Of a stretch of 64,000 bases of DNA, positions 11,858-21,757 are shown in pieces. Under the pieces are notes generated by a model. It had not been told where the DNA came from and did no database searches. It saw nothing but the letters and a program-made list of their open reading frames with translations. The position numbers and the translations under genes were made by a program. How positions within the stretch are numbered: position 1 is the first letter of the stretch; each line of letters opens with the position of its first letter. The DNA is from Trogon surrucura (lineage: Eukaryota; Chordata; Aves; Trogoniformes; Trogonidae), in contig CM036618.1 in NCBI GenBank assembly GCA_020746105.1, positions 115,389,308 through 115,453,307 on the forward strand. Reading direction: 5' to 3'.

Positions 11858-12025
11858 CTATCTTGCGGCCACCTTCCCTCTTGGAGCAAAACTGAATCAT
11901 TTGCTCTTCCGGGGGCTCGGCTCCAAAAACAGGCAGCTCGTGTTGCTTCCGTTCCATCGAGGATGTCTCGGGTGCGTGAGCCCGGAGCTGCACGGTTCAA
12001 GGTTCTGTGGCGAGAGCGTCATGGC
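11858..12025. repeat. 189-bp tandem satellite, block 3 (last partial monomer)
   Basis: A single monomer remnant resumes after the second CR1 tail (CTTGCGGCCACCTTCCCTC) and runs to GCGAGAGCGTCATGG at about 12024, where it is cut by the retroviral LTR. No satellite is found on the far side of the ERV, so the ERV either landed at the right edge of the array or was accompanied by loss of the rest. Confidence 0.85.
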
Positions 12026-12204
12026 CACTCGTAGGGGAGGGCTCCAGAGTCACTGCAAAAGGGTCCAGCTTTTATACTCTTGAACAAACAAGCTCACATC
12101 ACTTCCAATGCAGGAACATCTGGTGTCACCCTCCCGGTTGGATTCTGCCCAGAGCCTGGCCAGAGCTAAAGAAGGAATCCAAGGGAGCCTTTCCCTATCT
12201 ATTT
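12026..12204 (-). repeat. ERV 3' LTR
   Basis: About 180 bp, closely matching 16264–16444 with scattered substitutions. On the minus strand it holds a TATA box (TATAAAAGCTGG) with the expected R/U5 text downstream (GACTCTGGAGCCCTCCCC). The low-coordinate edge abuts satellite directly. The LTR is unusually short, so part of U3 may be missing. Confidence 0.75.
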
Positions 12205-12214
12205 TGGGAGAGAA

Positions 12215-13780
12215 AACAGTGGAGAGGAACCAGCCAGCAAGGACAGGAGACAGACAGGATAGTGAAGCCAGATAAGAGTGGAGACAGCAAGAAGGCATAG
12301 GAGAACAGATAGCCGGAGAAGGGAAGACAGGCAGCGCAGAGAAGCCAGAGAGAAGACAAGTCAGAATAAAGAAAGGAAGACAGCAGAGAGCAAAGCAGGG
12401 AGACAGTAGAGAGGAGCCAGCCTGTGAGTAGGAAAAGGAAGGAACAGGAGACAGAAGACAGGGTTGGAGAAAAGACAGGCAGGAGAAGACAGGGGAAAGA
12501 ACAGAAAGAGGAGACAGAGAAGATGAAAAAGAGAAGATAGCAAAGAGGAGCCCAAGAGGAGAAAAGGCAGAGTACAGAGAAAGGAAGACAGAGCAGAGGA
12601 GACAGAATACAAAGAAAGGAAGAAGGAGAAGAGGACACAACAGGGGAGACAGCAGAGAAAAAAGGAGTGGAGATGGAAGAGAGCAGAGACAATACAGGGG
12701 AGAGGAGCCAGCCAGCATAGAGAAAATGATAGGAGAGGAGACACAGGAGAACAGAGAGCCAGAGAAGCGAAGACAGTCAGAGTAGAGAAGCCAGAGCAAA
12801 GTCAGAATAAAGAAAGGAACACAGTGGAGAACAAAGCAGGACAGTGGAGAGGAGCCGGTCAGCGAGGAGAGGAGCCTGAAAAGAGAAAAGGCAGAAGACA
12901 AAGGAAGATGGAGAAGACAGATGAGACATCAGAGAAAGAGGAGATGGAGGAGAACAGAAAGAAAATGGCAGAGGAGCCAGCTAGCAAGGAAAAAAGGCAG
13001 AATACAGAGAATGGAAGACAGGAAGGACAGCAGACAGAGGAGCCAGCCAGCAAGGAGAGGAGCCAGCCAGTAAGCAGAAAAGACAAAGAGGAGAAAAGGC
13101 AGAATACCATGCATACAAGACTGAGAAGAGAGACAGACATAGGACAGAAAACAGTAGAGAGGAACCAGCCAGCGAGGAGAAGAGACAGCCTATGAATAGG
13201 AGAAGAAGAGAGGATACAGAAGACAGGGTTGGAGAGAAGACAGAAAGAAGAGAGGAGACGGAGCAGACAAAGGACAGAAGATAGCAGAGAGGAGACAGCC
13301 AGCAAGGAGAGGACCAGCCAGCACAGAGAATATGGATAAGACAGAAACCCGAGAGGAAAGAAATCAGAATATAGAGAAAGGAAGACAGACAGAGGAGAAC
13401 AGACAGCCAGAGGAGGGAAGGCAGCGAGCATAGAGAAAACAGAAGAAAGAGAAGCCAGACAGGAGAGATGAAGACAGCAGAGGGGAGCCAGCCACCATAG
13501 ACAAGCTGGATAGGAGAGGAGACACAGGAGAACAGAGAGCCAGAGAAGCCAGAGAGGAGAAAAGTCAGAATAAAGAAAGGAAGACAGTGGAGAGCAAAGC
13601 AGGAAGACAGTGGAGAGGAGCTGGCCAGCAAGGAGAGGAGCCTGAGAAAAGGCAGAAGACAGAGAAAGGAAGACAGAAGAGAGAAGACAGAATACAAAGA
13701 AAAGAAAAAGGAAGAGAGGACAGATGAGACAGCAGAGAAAACAGGAGAGGAGAAGATCAGAAAGAAAACAGGGCAGAGGA
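12215..13780. repeat. 1.55-kb purine-rich tandem/higher-order repeat inside the ERV
   Basis: The plus strand is almost all A and G with periodic C, built of recurring words such as GAGGAGCCAGCCAGCAAGGA, GAAGACAG, GAACAGAGAGCCAGAGAAGC and GTCAGAATAAAGAAAGGAA. The last word recurs near 12360, 12800 and 13564, giving a higher-order spacing of roughly 440 and 765 bp. The complementary strand is pyrimidine-rich and therefore open in all frames. It lies between the reverse transcriptase remnant and the 3' LTR, where integrase and env would be expected. Long purine/pyrimidine tracts can form triplex (H-) DNA. Confidence 0.8.
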
Positions 13781-14780
13781 GGTAAGGTCAAACAAGTTCA
13801 CCATCTCCACTCCTAGAGTTAGACATCTACACAACAATAATATCAAGTTAGTAACATCAATAACAGTTGCATGGTGAAGGCATCCTCTTTCTTCCATGGA
13901 AGTCAGTGTTCTCGTCCATCTTTCTACCCAGTCACACCTTTCCCAAATGGACTGGGGCCGTGAGAGGGTAAATTTACTTGCACAGGATCTGTAAAGACAA
14001 AATTCAATAGCATCCAGTTATTCTCGCAAATAACAATTAATTGCAAGGACATAATATTGCTCAATGCCCACACCACCACAAAATTTCTAGAAATGTCACC
14101 TTTTGGGACAGTCCTTGAATTTTAGTAGGATTCCCAGCCTCTCTGTTTCATAGGGTCCACGCCCAATCCCAGTAGTTGTTGCACTTCCTCCTCACTGAGC
14201 CCTGAATCAGGACGTCACCTACAGAATGAATTACTTGCGTACAAGAAGGCAGTTTCACCTCATCCAGAAGTTCAGCCACCGCCCGACGACAAACGGTTAG
14301 ACCATGCAGCCATCCCTGAGGCAGTCTGGTAGAAGTATACTGTCACCCCTGCCATCTGAAAGCAAGCTGACCGCAATAGTCCTCTGCAATGGCAATAGTG
14401 AAAAACCCATTAGCTAAATCCATCACAGCACACCCTGTTCCAGAACCCTTCTAAACTTCTCCTACTGAAGTAACTCTACCTGGCACGGCCACCTGAAGAG
14501 GCAGCTTTGCTTCTCTAACTCCCTCAAACCTCCTCTCATTCTCCATGACCCATCCCTCTTTTTGACAGGCCAGACCAGATTGTTCCAAGCTGTGGCAGTT
14601 GATTTAGCAACTCCTGCATCCAATAACTCCTTAATTGCCTGTGAGATCTCCTCATGCTCTCCTGGAATCCTAGACTCTTTCATTGTCACTAATTTGGTCA
14701 CAGCAGGAATCTCCACAGGAGGCATTATTATTTTTCCTACCAAAATTGTCCCAGTGTTGACATAATTTTTCACCCCAGAC
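13781..14780 (-). pseudogene. ERV reverse transcriptase fragment
   Basis: On the minus strand, 14462–14773 encodes the start of a retroviral reverse transcriptase, including HEEISQAIKELLDAG and WNNLVWPVKKRDGSWRM, the characteristic opening of RT in class I/III ERVs. Below 14460, in shifted frames, come further RT-like strings (DLANGFFTIAIAED, LPQGW) and a degenerate active-site region (VGDVL, lacking the second catalytic Asp). Stops and frame changes interrupt the sequence. RNase H is not recognisable. Non-functional remnant. Confidence 0.75.
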
Positions 14781-15264
14781 TAGTCCTGACCATCTGGGAG
14801 ATGCAAAGTCAGTCCCTTCACAATGCCTATTCCTATTAGGTGTTCCTGAACACAGATAATCACAGCTGAATACAGTAATTCCAGGAGGCTTCCTCTTCTC
14901 ATTCCTCTTTGTGTTTGCACAGCTTCAATTTGTGTCCCTCCCAAACCTGCAACAATTACAGTTTGCCCTTTAAGTTTTCTTGGGGCTTCCTCCATATTTA
15001 AGGAGGCCTCCACTCCGGTGTCAATTAAGGCTTCTACAGTTTGCAAGGACAGGTCTTTGCAAAATCGCTGAAGCTCCACATGTGGCCACCAGTCCTTCCA
15101 CATCCATCATGCCAGAGCTTGCCCATCATTTCACACTTGTTTCTTAAGCTGAACACCTTCCCTGGCCTCCCTCCATGGATACAAATCAGAGTATGGCTCC
15201 CAATCCTCCCTCTACCCCAGAACAGCCAATTCACTCGCAGGGGGCCCTCTGCCAGTGGATGCAA
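14781..15264 (-). pseudogene. ERV protease remnant
   Basis: Minus-strand frame 14780–15103 carries the retroviral aspartic protease signature ALIDTGVEAS (catalytic D-T-G) followed by a flap-like glycine-rich segment (VAGLGGTQIEAV). In the family the protease is a homodimer that matures Gag and Pol. It sits immediately 5' of the reverse transcriptase, the normal pro–pol order. The frame changes upstream at about 15100, so this copy cannot make a complete polyprotein. Confidence 0.7.
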
Positions 15265-16263
15265 AGTCCCGTCGAAGCTCCAGAGGAGGTGCTGTAGGCT
15301 TTGTTTCTGACTCTTGCTTTACAACTCTGCACCTTCTTGCTAGGCTTTTTCAGCCGCCCTCTGCTTGTAAATCCTCCATAACTTATGGGTTGGAACACGA
15401 TCATTCTTGTCATGAGACATACCACCTCTTAAGAAAGCTGTAAGCATTTCCTTTCAAGAAGTCCTACCTGTGCTGCTTGTAACATTGTTTTGCGTATTGT
15501 GGTTTCCTGCACTTCCTCAGAGGCCCCATTCTCCAAGGCCACCTATCTCTGTGGGTGTTTTTAATTACCTCATCAAGGGGATTCCCTGTCTCATTAATCA
15601 AGAGAACCATCACCACATTTTCAGATGCTGGTGGAGCAGTCCCAATCTATTTCTGCCATCCGTTGTGTACAGTCTCTCAGAGTATGCTGTTGACATTCAG
15701 ATCCTGGCCGATCACTTCCTGTAGGATATTTACTATCACATTCCTGAGGGGCCAAGACTAATAGATTAGCATATCTTAAGCATTCAAAATGCATCCTACG
15801 CAAAGGAATCCCAACTCAAAATCAAAAAATTTTCAGTCTCACCTGCATCCAGAGCAACCCCTGACGCTCCTTGATCAGGCAAATGCATCATCCAGGGAAG
15901 CAAAGGTTTCCCAGGCTTGGTTTGAACCACTCAGTTCCATCATTACCTCATGCTAAGTATAATCCTTTATCAGATCCTTTCTCACCAGCTGTCCATTGGC
16001 ATCCAACTCCATGTTCCATCTCCATACCGGTCACACATCTACAAATTCATCTGGGGAATCGGCCTCATCAGAGCCCATAGACTGCCAAGTGTCTCCATCT
16101 CATGGATCAGGACATGGGGTTAGCCACAGTAATTAAGAAAATCACATCCCCAGCTGCCCTGATACTTGACCCTCATCCAGACCCGCAGTCACTGGAGAGC
16201 CCCAGTTGCAGCAAGGATTTGGGGCACCTCTCTCAGCAACTGGGAGGTCCTATGCAGTGCGTT
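15265..16263 (-). pseudogene. ERV gag-position region, degraded
   Basis: Between the protease and the 5' LTR. No capsid or nucleocapsid motif can be read with confidence, and no frame is open for more than about 90 codons. It is assigned to the ERV only by position, and includes the untranslated leader next to the LTR (about 16100–16263). Confidence 0.45.
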
Positions 16264-16444
16264 CACTCATAGGGGAGGGCTCCAGAGTCACTGCAAGAGG
16301 GTCCAGCTTTTATAGTCTTGAACAAACAAGCTCACATCACTTCCAATGCGGGAACATCTGGTGGTGCCACCCTACCGGTTGGATTCCGCCCAAAGCCTGG
16401 CCAGGGCTAAAGGAGGAATCCAAGGGAATCTTTCCCTTACTATT
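16264..16444 (-). repeat. ERV 5' LTR
   Basis: Counterpart of 12026–12204. On the minus strand TATAAAAGCTGG lies near 16310 and the leader follows toward lower coordinates. The homologous part ends around 16444; whether more U3 lies beyond (to about 16700) cannot be judged because the other LTR does not contain it. Confidence 0.73.
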
Positions 16445-18159
16445 CAGGCTTTAACCACATGTTTCTCAACAAGGCCAGACATCTAGTCTGGCAAGACACC
16501 TCTAAATAAAGAGCATTCTGCTGGTTTCTGTTACACATTACAGCAAAGGTTCTACAGATTGGTATTAGTAGCATAAACTCTATTTATGCTAAAACAGCAT
16601 AGTACTAAAGCACATAAGCAATAGGTATTAAAATAGACTATTAATACATTACATATTCCGAATTATTGCTGCCTTCAGCTGTCCAAGCTTAAAGCTGCAC
16701 CAGCCACTTAACTTTGAGAGACACCCTCTATGACCCCTTTAGCACCCTCCCATGGGAGGATAACAAGAGAACCAAGGAGAGAGGCTTTCAGGTTGAAGAA
16801 ATACTAGACAGCTTGAAGCAGTTTAATGAAATAAAAATACTAGCAGTAACAGTGAGGATATCAAACTATAAAAATACAAAAATGTAAATATACTCAAAAA
16901 TAGGAGATAATATGTTAATATGCGACCCACACTTTCCAAGTGACAACAAGGCCCTGAGAAGGAAAATAAGAGTCCAGCCTGGACTTGGCAGCAGATGGTA
17001 GAGCCCGAGCACAGAGCCTCAATAACAGCCCAAAAGAAAGAGAAAAGGGGTTGTGCCTTTCTTAGTCAGGCTGGGCGAAGAGAAAGAGAACCTGCTGTGT
17101 CCAGCAGTGCTCCTCTGCAGCACAGGAACAGGATCACCAGAACTCCAGCAGCACAGGAGAGACAATGAGGCACCAACTGCAACCCTCCTAGCACAGCAGA
17201 CACCACAAAGCCCCTGGGCTCTTCTCAGGGGCCTTTATATACTGAGCACCTGGCTGGTCCATTTGGGCCACCTGCCCCATCCTCTCCTCCCCATAGGCAC
17301 AGCTGCCCCCCTGCCCCTGAGTGGCCACCTGGGCCAGGCACCCCAGAGATCCTCTGTCCTGGGGGGCTCCAGCCAGGACAGTGGGCATTGGGAATAGCTA
17401 AGAACATCTCTCAGCCGAATTCAAGCATGGCCTTACTGTGCTTGAACCTTACGCAGTCATCAAAGCTGTGGGGAACCATAACAATACTGGAGATAAGAGC
17501 AGATCCCAGGAAGCATTGATTAGCACATTACTTGGAAACATCTGGTAAATTGTTTTGAGAAAGCCAACTAGGGCTTTGCAGAAACCTGGAAGACTATTTT
17601 GACTTTAGGTACTGCTGTTCCTAGAATATAAAACCAGTATCCTCAATCTATAATTTGCATGGCTTTAGCCGCATAGCCTATTTGTGGTTTGGCAGTCCCG
17701 TATTTAACAGCCCTAGAATCACTGAGATATGATGGCAATTAAGACACGGACCTTGCCATCGGGAAGAAGTGACTTGTGAATCTACCCAAAACAAGTCTGA
17801 TGGAGCACTTCAAGAACAAGTATGACTTATCTTGACAACAATAACTTGACAACTAACTCTTTTCCTCTTAATGCAAGAATACAGCAATGGTTCTGATCAA
17901 CGCTTCATTTCTACAGTGTCCTTTGTCAGAGGTTTTGGTTTTGCAGAGTGACACTGGACAATAGTACCTGTCCACAGCTTCAAGCCTTAGCAGTTTATTC
18001 CATAAATCCAAAAGAATTTGAGCTTCCAGTCAGGGATGGTCAACACAAGATTAACTCACAGAGACAGAAAAGCGACATTTTAAGTAGACATCTTTTACAT
18101 GTGCAGTTTCTCCTCAAGTGGGTCGTTTACCTCAAACTCCTGATGGTTCCATGAGACAG
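16445..18159. other. Non-genic interval, possible second LTR fragment
   Basis: No coding sequence recognised. The stretch 16560–16930 is AT-rich. Around 17040–17400 there is a GC-richer block with TATATAAAGG on the minus strand near 17235, which looks like an LTR promoter, but no partner repeat is present. From 17400 to 18159 nothing distinctive is seen. Confidence 0.35.
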
Positions 18160-20515
18160 AATCATAGAATCACAGAATCATAGAATCATAGAATTGAATC
18201 AGCTGAAAGAGACTTAGATCATTGAGTCCAGCCTTTGTCCCAGCCTTATCAATCTACTAAACAATTTCCCCCAATGCAACATCCACCCATCTCTTATACA
18301 CCTCCAGGGACGGTGACTCAACCACCTCCCTGGGCAGCCTGTTCCAACGGCTGACAACCCTTTCAGTGTAGAAATTCTTCCTAATATCTAACCTGAACCT
18401 CCCCTGGCGCAATTTAAATCCATTTCCCCTTGTCCTATCACTCTCCACAAGGGAGAATAGACCAACTTCTGCCTCTCTGCAACCTCCCTTCAGGTAGTTG
18501 TAGAGAGCGATGAGGTGTCCCCTCAATCTCCTCTTCTCTAGGCTAAACAGCTCCAGATCCCTCAGCCTTTCCTCATACGACTTGTCTTCTAAGCCCTTTC
18601 CCAGCTTGGCAGCCCAACTCTGTACCCTCTCCAGCACCTCAATGTCCCTCTTGTAGTGAGGGGCCCAAAGCTGGACACAGGACTTGAGGTGAGGCCTCAC
18701 CAAAGCCGAGTGCAGGGGCATGATCATCTCCCTGCTCCTGCTGACAGCACCATTCCTGATCCAGGCCAGGATGCCATTGGCCCTCCTGGCCACCTGGGCA
18801 CACTGCTGGCTCATGTTCAGCCGGCCATCTGTTAACACCCCCTGGTCCCTCTCTGCCTGGCAGCTCTCCAGCCACTCCTCCCCAAGCCTGTAGTGCTGCT
18901 GGGGGTTGTTGTGGCCGAAGTGTAGGACCCGACATTTGGCCTTATTGAATTTCTTGATGTTGGCCTTGGTCCAGCGATCCAGCCTGTCCAGATCTCTCTA
19001 GAGAGCCTCTCTGCCCTGAAGCAGATCAACGCTTCCATCCAGCTTGGTGTCATCTGCAAACTTACTAAGGGTGCACTCTATCCCCTTGTCCAACTCATTA
19101 ATAAAGATGTTAAACAGGAGCGGTCCCAGTACTGAGCCCAGGGGGACACCACTCATGACTAGCCCCCAACTGGATTTAACTCCATTGACCACAAATCTTT
19201 GGACTCGGCCATCCAACCAGTTTTCCACCCAGCGAAGCATATGCCCATCCAAGCCAAGAGCAGTCAGTTTCTCTAGAAGAATGCTATGGGCAACAGTGTT
19301 GAATGCCTTACTAAGGTCAAGGTAGACGACATCCACAGCCTTTCCTTCATTAAGCAAGTGGGTCACCCTGTCACAGAAAGAGATCAGGTTTGTTAAACAG
19401 GACCTGCCCTTCATAAACCCATGCTGAGTGTGTCTGATCACCTGGTTGTCCTGCACGTGTTGCATAATGGAACTCAGGATGATCTGCTCCATCAGCTTCC
19501 CTGGGACTGAAGTCAAACTGACAGGCCTGTAATTTCTCGGGTCATCCTTCCTTCCCTTCTTATAGATGGGTGTCATATTTGCTGATTTCCAATCAGCTGG
19601 GACCTCTCCAGTAAGCCAGGACTGTTGATAAATGATGGAGAGTGGTCTGGTGAGAACCCCCACCAGATCACCTAGTACTCTGGGGTGTATCCTGTCTGGC
19701 CCCATAGACTTATGGATGTTGACATGTAGTAGTAGGTCCCTGACTGTCTCCTTGTGAGTTGTGGGGGGGGACATTTTGCTCCCAGTCCCATTCTCTTGGC
19801 TTAGGGGACTGGCTTCCCTCAATACAGGTGTTACTATTACTAAAGACTGAGGCAAAGAAGGCATTAATCACCTCAGGCTTATCCTTGTCTTTTGTTACTA
19901 TGTTTCCTTCTGGATCTAGCAGGGGATCGAGGCTTTCTCTGTTCTTTCTTTTGTTATTAATGTATTTCTAAAAACTTTTCTTACAGTCCTTTACTTTCAA
20001 AGCCAGATTAATTTCCAGCTGGCCCTTGGACCTTCTAATAATCTCCCTACACAACCTAATGTTATCCTTATATTCACTATGAGTGGCCTGCCCTCTTTTC
20101 TAGAGGCCATAAACTCTCTTTTTTCCCTGATCTACAGCAATATGTCCCTATTCAGCCAGGCTGGTCTTCTATGCTGCCAGCTTGTCTTAAGGCCCATACG
20201 GATGGCCGGCTCCTGTGCATTCAAGATTTCTTCCCTAAGTAGTGTCCAGCCTTCCTGGACTCCTATGCCCTTCAAAACCAATTCTCAAGGTTACTCAAAT
20301 TGAGTAACCTCCCAAAAAGATCAAAGTCCGCCCTTTGGAAGTCTCAAGTGGCCATTTTGCTGTCACTCTTCTTAGCATTGCCAAGAATAGAGAACTTGAT
20401 AATTTCACTATCGCTGGTCCCTAGACGGCCTCCAACTGCCACATCTTCCACTAGACCTTCTCTGTTTACAAACAGAAGGTCCAGAAGGGCACCTTCTTCA
20501 GACCTGACCTTTAGT
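18160..20515 (-). mobile_element. CR1 LINE, minus strand, 5'-truncated
   Basis: The 3' end is at 18160–18200, a run of CATAGAAT/CACAGAAT octamers (reverse complement of the CR1 tail). ORF2 reads on the minus strand: C-terminal part 18257–18838 ([13 protein letters not shown]), reverse transcriptase 18998–19864 ([51 protein letters not shown] at about 19065), and more diverged linker/endonuclease sequence to about 20515. It is truncated at its 5' side and contains frame breaks. It is a different CR1 lineage from the two copies in the satellite, judging by the protein differences. Confidence 0.9.
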
Positions 20516-20739
20516 GGCCAAGATGATGGCTTTCATATTCAAGGAACTCCTCTGCACTTACATGCCACACCTTCATCAGGCAGAGAAACACGTTTTTGCC
20601 AGCTCTCTCCGCACACATGCGTACAAATATGGAGTCACTTCCCAAGAACCGGCAAAACGCCGCTGTGTGTCCTCATGCAAGCGCTGTGACCAATTTTATG
20701 CAGCTGTACGATCATTAATGCATACAAAGCAACTGAGTG

Positions 20740-20930
20740 GAGACTGGAACAGCAGCAGCCCAGCGGGGCCCAGCCGGCCCCTCCTCCCCGTCATGGTTGC
20801 CAGGCAACGGGATGCCCGGCGCTGAGGCTGCCGTCACTTCCGGCGCTGTCACGCTGCCGCCGCTGCTAAGCAACGGGGCGGGGCGTCGGGAGGCCATGAC
20901 ATCCGGCCTGAAGGAGAAGCAGAAGAAATT
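20740..20930. promoter_or_regulatory. CpG-rich patch with perfect X-box and ETS sites (orphan promoter candidate)
   Basis: Contains GTTGCCAGGCAAC at 20796–20808, a perfect inverted-repeat X-box (RFX factor site, typical of ciliary gene promoters). It also has an ETS-type CACTTCCGG near 20833, another CAACGG half-site, and GGGGCGGGGC (Sp1-like) at about 20877. No first exon can be assigned. An ATG at 20896 opens MTSGLKEKQKKF... but I see no convincing donor or family match. Confidence 0.5.
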
Positions 20931-20954
20931 CAGAGTCCAAAGCACAACCATAAC

Positions 20955-20960
20955 TTTAAT
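20955..20960 (-). terminator. MTLN: Candidate poly(A) signal of MTLN
   Basis: ATTAAA on the minus strand (TTTAAT on plus), about 500 bp downstream of the MTLN stop. It would give a compact single-exon 3' UTR. Position and hexamer only; no transcript evidence. Confidence 0.4.
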
Positions 20961-21463
20961 GTGCTCGTTCATCTACCGGCGTGGGCAGTTGTCTCACCCC
21001 TTAATCGTCCCCACAGTGTTTTCCACATGCATATTTTCACAGCGAGCTCTGTCACCCGTTACCAGTGCCTGCCAGGTATGTTTTCGCACAATAACCACAC
21101 ACAGCCCGGAACACCGCGCCATGATTTTTGCCATTTAGTCCATCAGCAGCTCCTCGGCCAGGGCAGAGCAGCGCAACTCGGCAGCAGACTCGGAGCAGGA
21201 CGCGCACAGACAACCCTTAGAAACGCGGAAATCCCCTCAGTGCCGTGTCCCCACGTCCTCGGTGTTGTGTCGGGGGAGGCCGCCGCGCTCCGGGATCGCG
21301 GCTCCTGAAGGCCCCGGTGTTCCAGCGGCGTGGGAAGGACCCGTTGCTCCTCCTCTTCCTCCGGCGAGATCCCGGCTCGCTTGGAAAGGACGAACCGCAG
21401 GGTCGAGCTGACCTCTTCAAACCCGGGAGAGAGGGCGGCGGCTCCCGGGAGGCACCGCGGGGC

Positions 21464-21640
21464 TTAGGCCGCTTCCAGCTTCTCCTGCGCGGCGTCGAGA
21501 AGGCGCTGGAGCCGACCCCGGCGCCAGCGGAGGAAGCGGCGGCGGGCGCGGTTCGCCTGCCAGCCCACCAGCACCCCGGCCGCGAAGGCGACCAGCAGCG
21601 CGAACCGCACGACCCGGGGCTGCAGCGCCTCCGGACCCAT
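21464..21640 (-). CDS. MTLN: Mitoregulin, 58-aa mitochondrial micropeptide
   Basis: A single-exon 58-codon ORF: ATG at 21640–21638, TAA at 21466–21464. Mitoregulin is an inner-mitochondrial-membrane micropeptide that binds cardiolipin and supports respiratory complexes and fatty-acid β-oxidation. Diagnostic features are one hydrophobic helix (VVRFALLVAFAAGVLVGW, about residues 9–26), then QANRARRRFLRWRRGRLQ and an AAQEKLEAA tail; the VAFA.GVL.GWQAN core and the arginine-rich R-R-x-x-x-x-W-R run match the mammalian protein. The start has a favourable context (G at −3 and +4), and no other ATG lies upstream in frame. In human, MTLN also lies in 2q13 close to BUB1, so synteny supports the call. 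It is short and GC-rich, so pipelines may skip it. Confidence 0.88.
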   Translation of the reverse strand: MGPEALQPRVVRFALLVAFAAGVLVGWQANRARRRFLRWRRGRLQRLLDAAQEKLEAA

Positions 21641-21757
21641 ACCTGGCCCCAGGAGCTCCGGGCGGGGCTCGGGCACCACCTCCCACTTCCGCCGGGCCGG
21701 GGGCGGGCCCCGCTAAGAAGCGGTGGCGCCGGCGAGGGCGGGAGTCTGCCCGCGGCC
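21641..21757. promoter_or_regulatory. Bidirectional CpG promoter, MTLN / TPCN3
   Basis: Only 117 bp separate the MTLN start (minus) from the TPCN3 start (plus). The gap is extremely GC- and CpG-rich and contains CCACTTCCGCC (21683–21693), an ETS/GABP-type site common in promoters of nuclear-encoded mitochondrial proteins, plus GC boxes (GGGGGCGGGCCC). No TATA box is visible. The CpG island extends over about 21200–21800. Shared regulation of the two genes is inferred from geometry. Confidence 0.75.

Larger units (their letters stand above)
12026..16444 (-). mobile_element. Decayed endogenous retrovirus, minus strand
   Basis: Two direct repeats (12026–12204 and 16264–16444) flank a 4.2-kb interior. 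A TATA box reads correctly only on the minus strand (TATAAAAGCTGG, near 12070 and 16310), and pro/pol text is on the minus strand in the right order, so the 5' end is at high coordinates. From 5' to 3': LTR, unreadable gag-position region (about 15300–16260), protease, partial reverse transcriptase (to about 13950), then a GA/CT-rich repeat block (12215–13780) and the 3' LTR. No integrase or envelope was recognised. Multiple stops show it is dead. Confidence 0.8.

Noticed and set aside
12050-13791. Long minus-strand ORFs (up to 310 codons) rich in Leu, Ser, Phe and Cys
   Set aside because: They lie on the pyrimidine strand of the GA repeat, where stop codons are rare in every frame; composition explains them and no domain is present.
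20896-21138. ORF beginning MTSGLKEKQKKF downstream of the X-box
   Set aside because: No recognisable product and it runs antisense into the presumed MTLN 3' UTR; kept only as a promoter lead.
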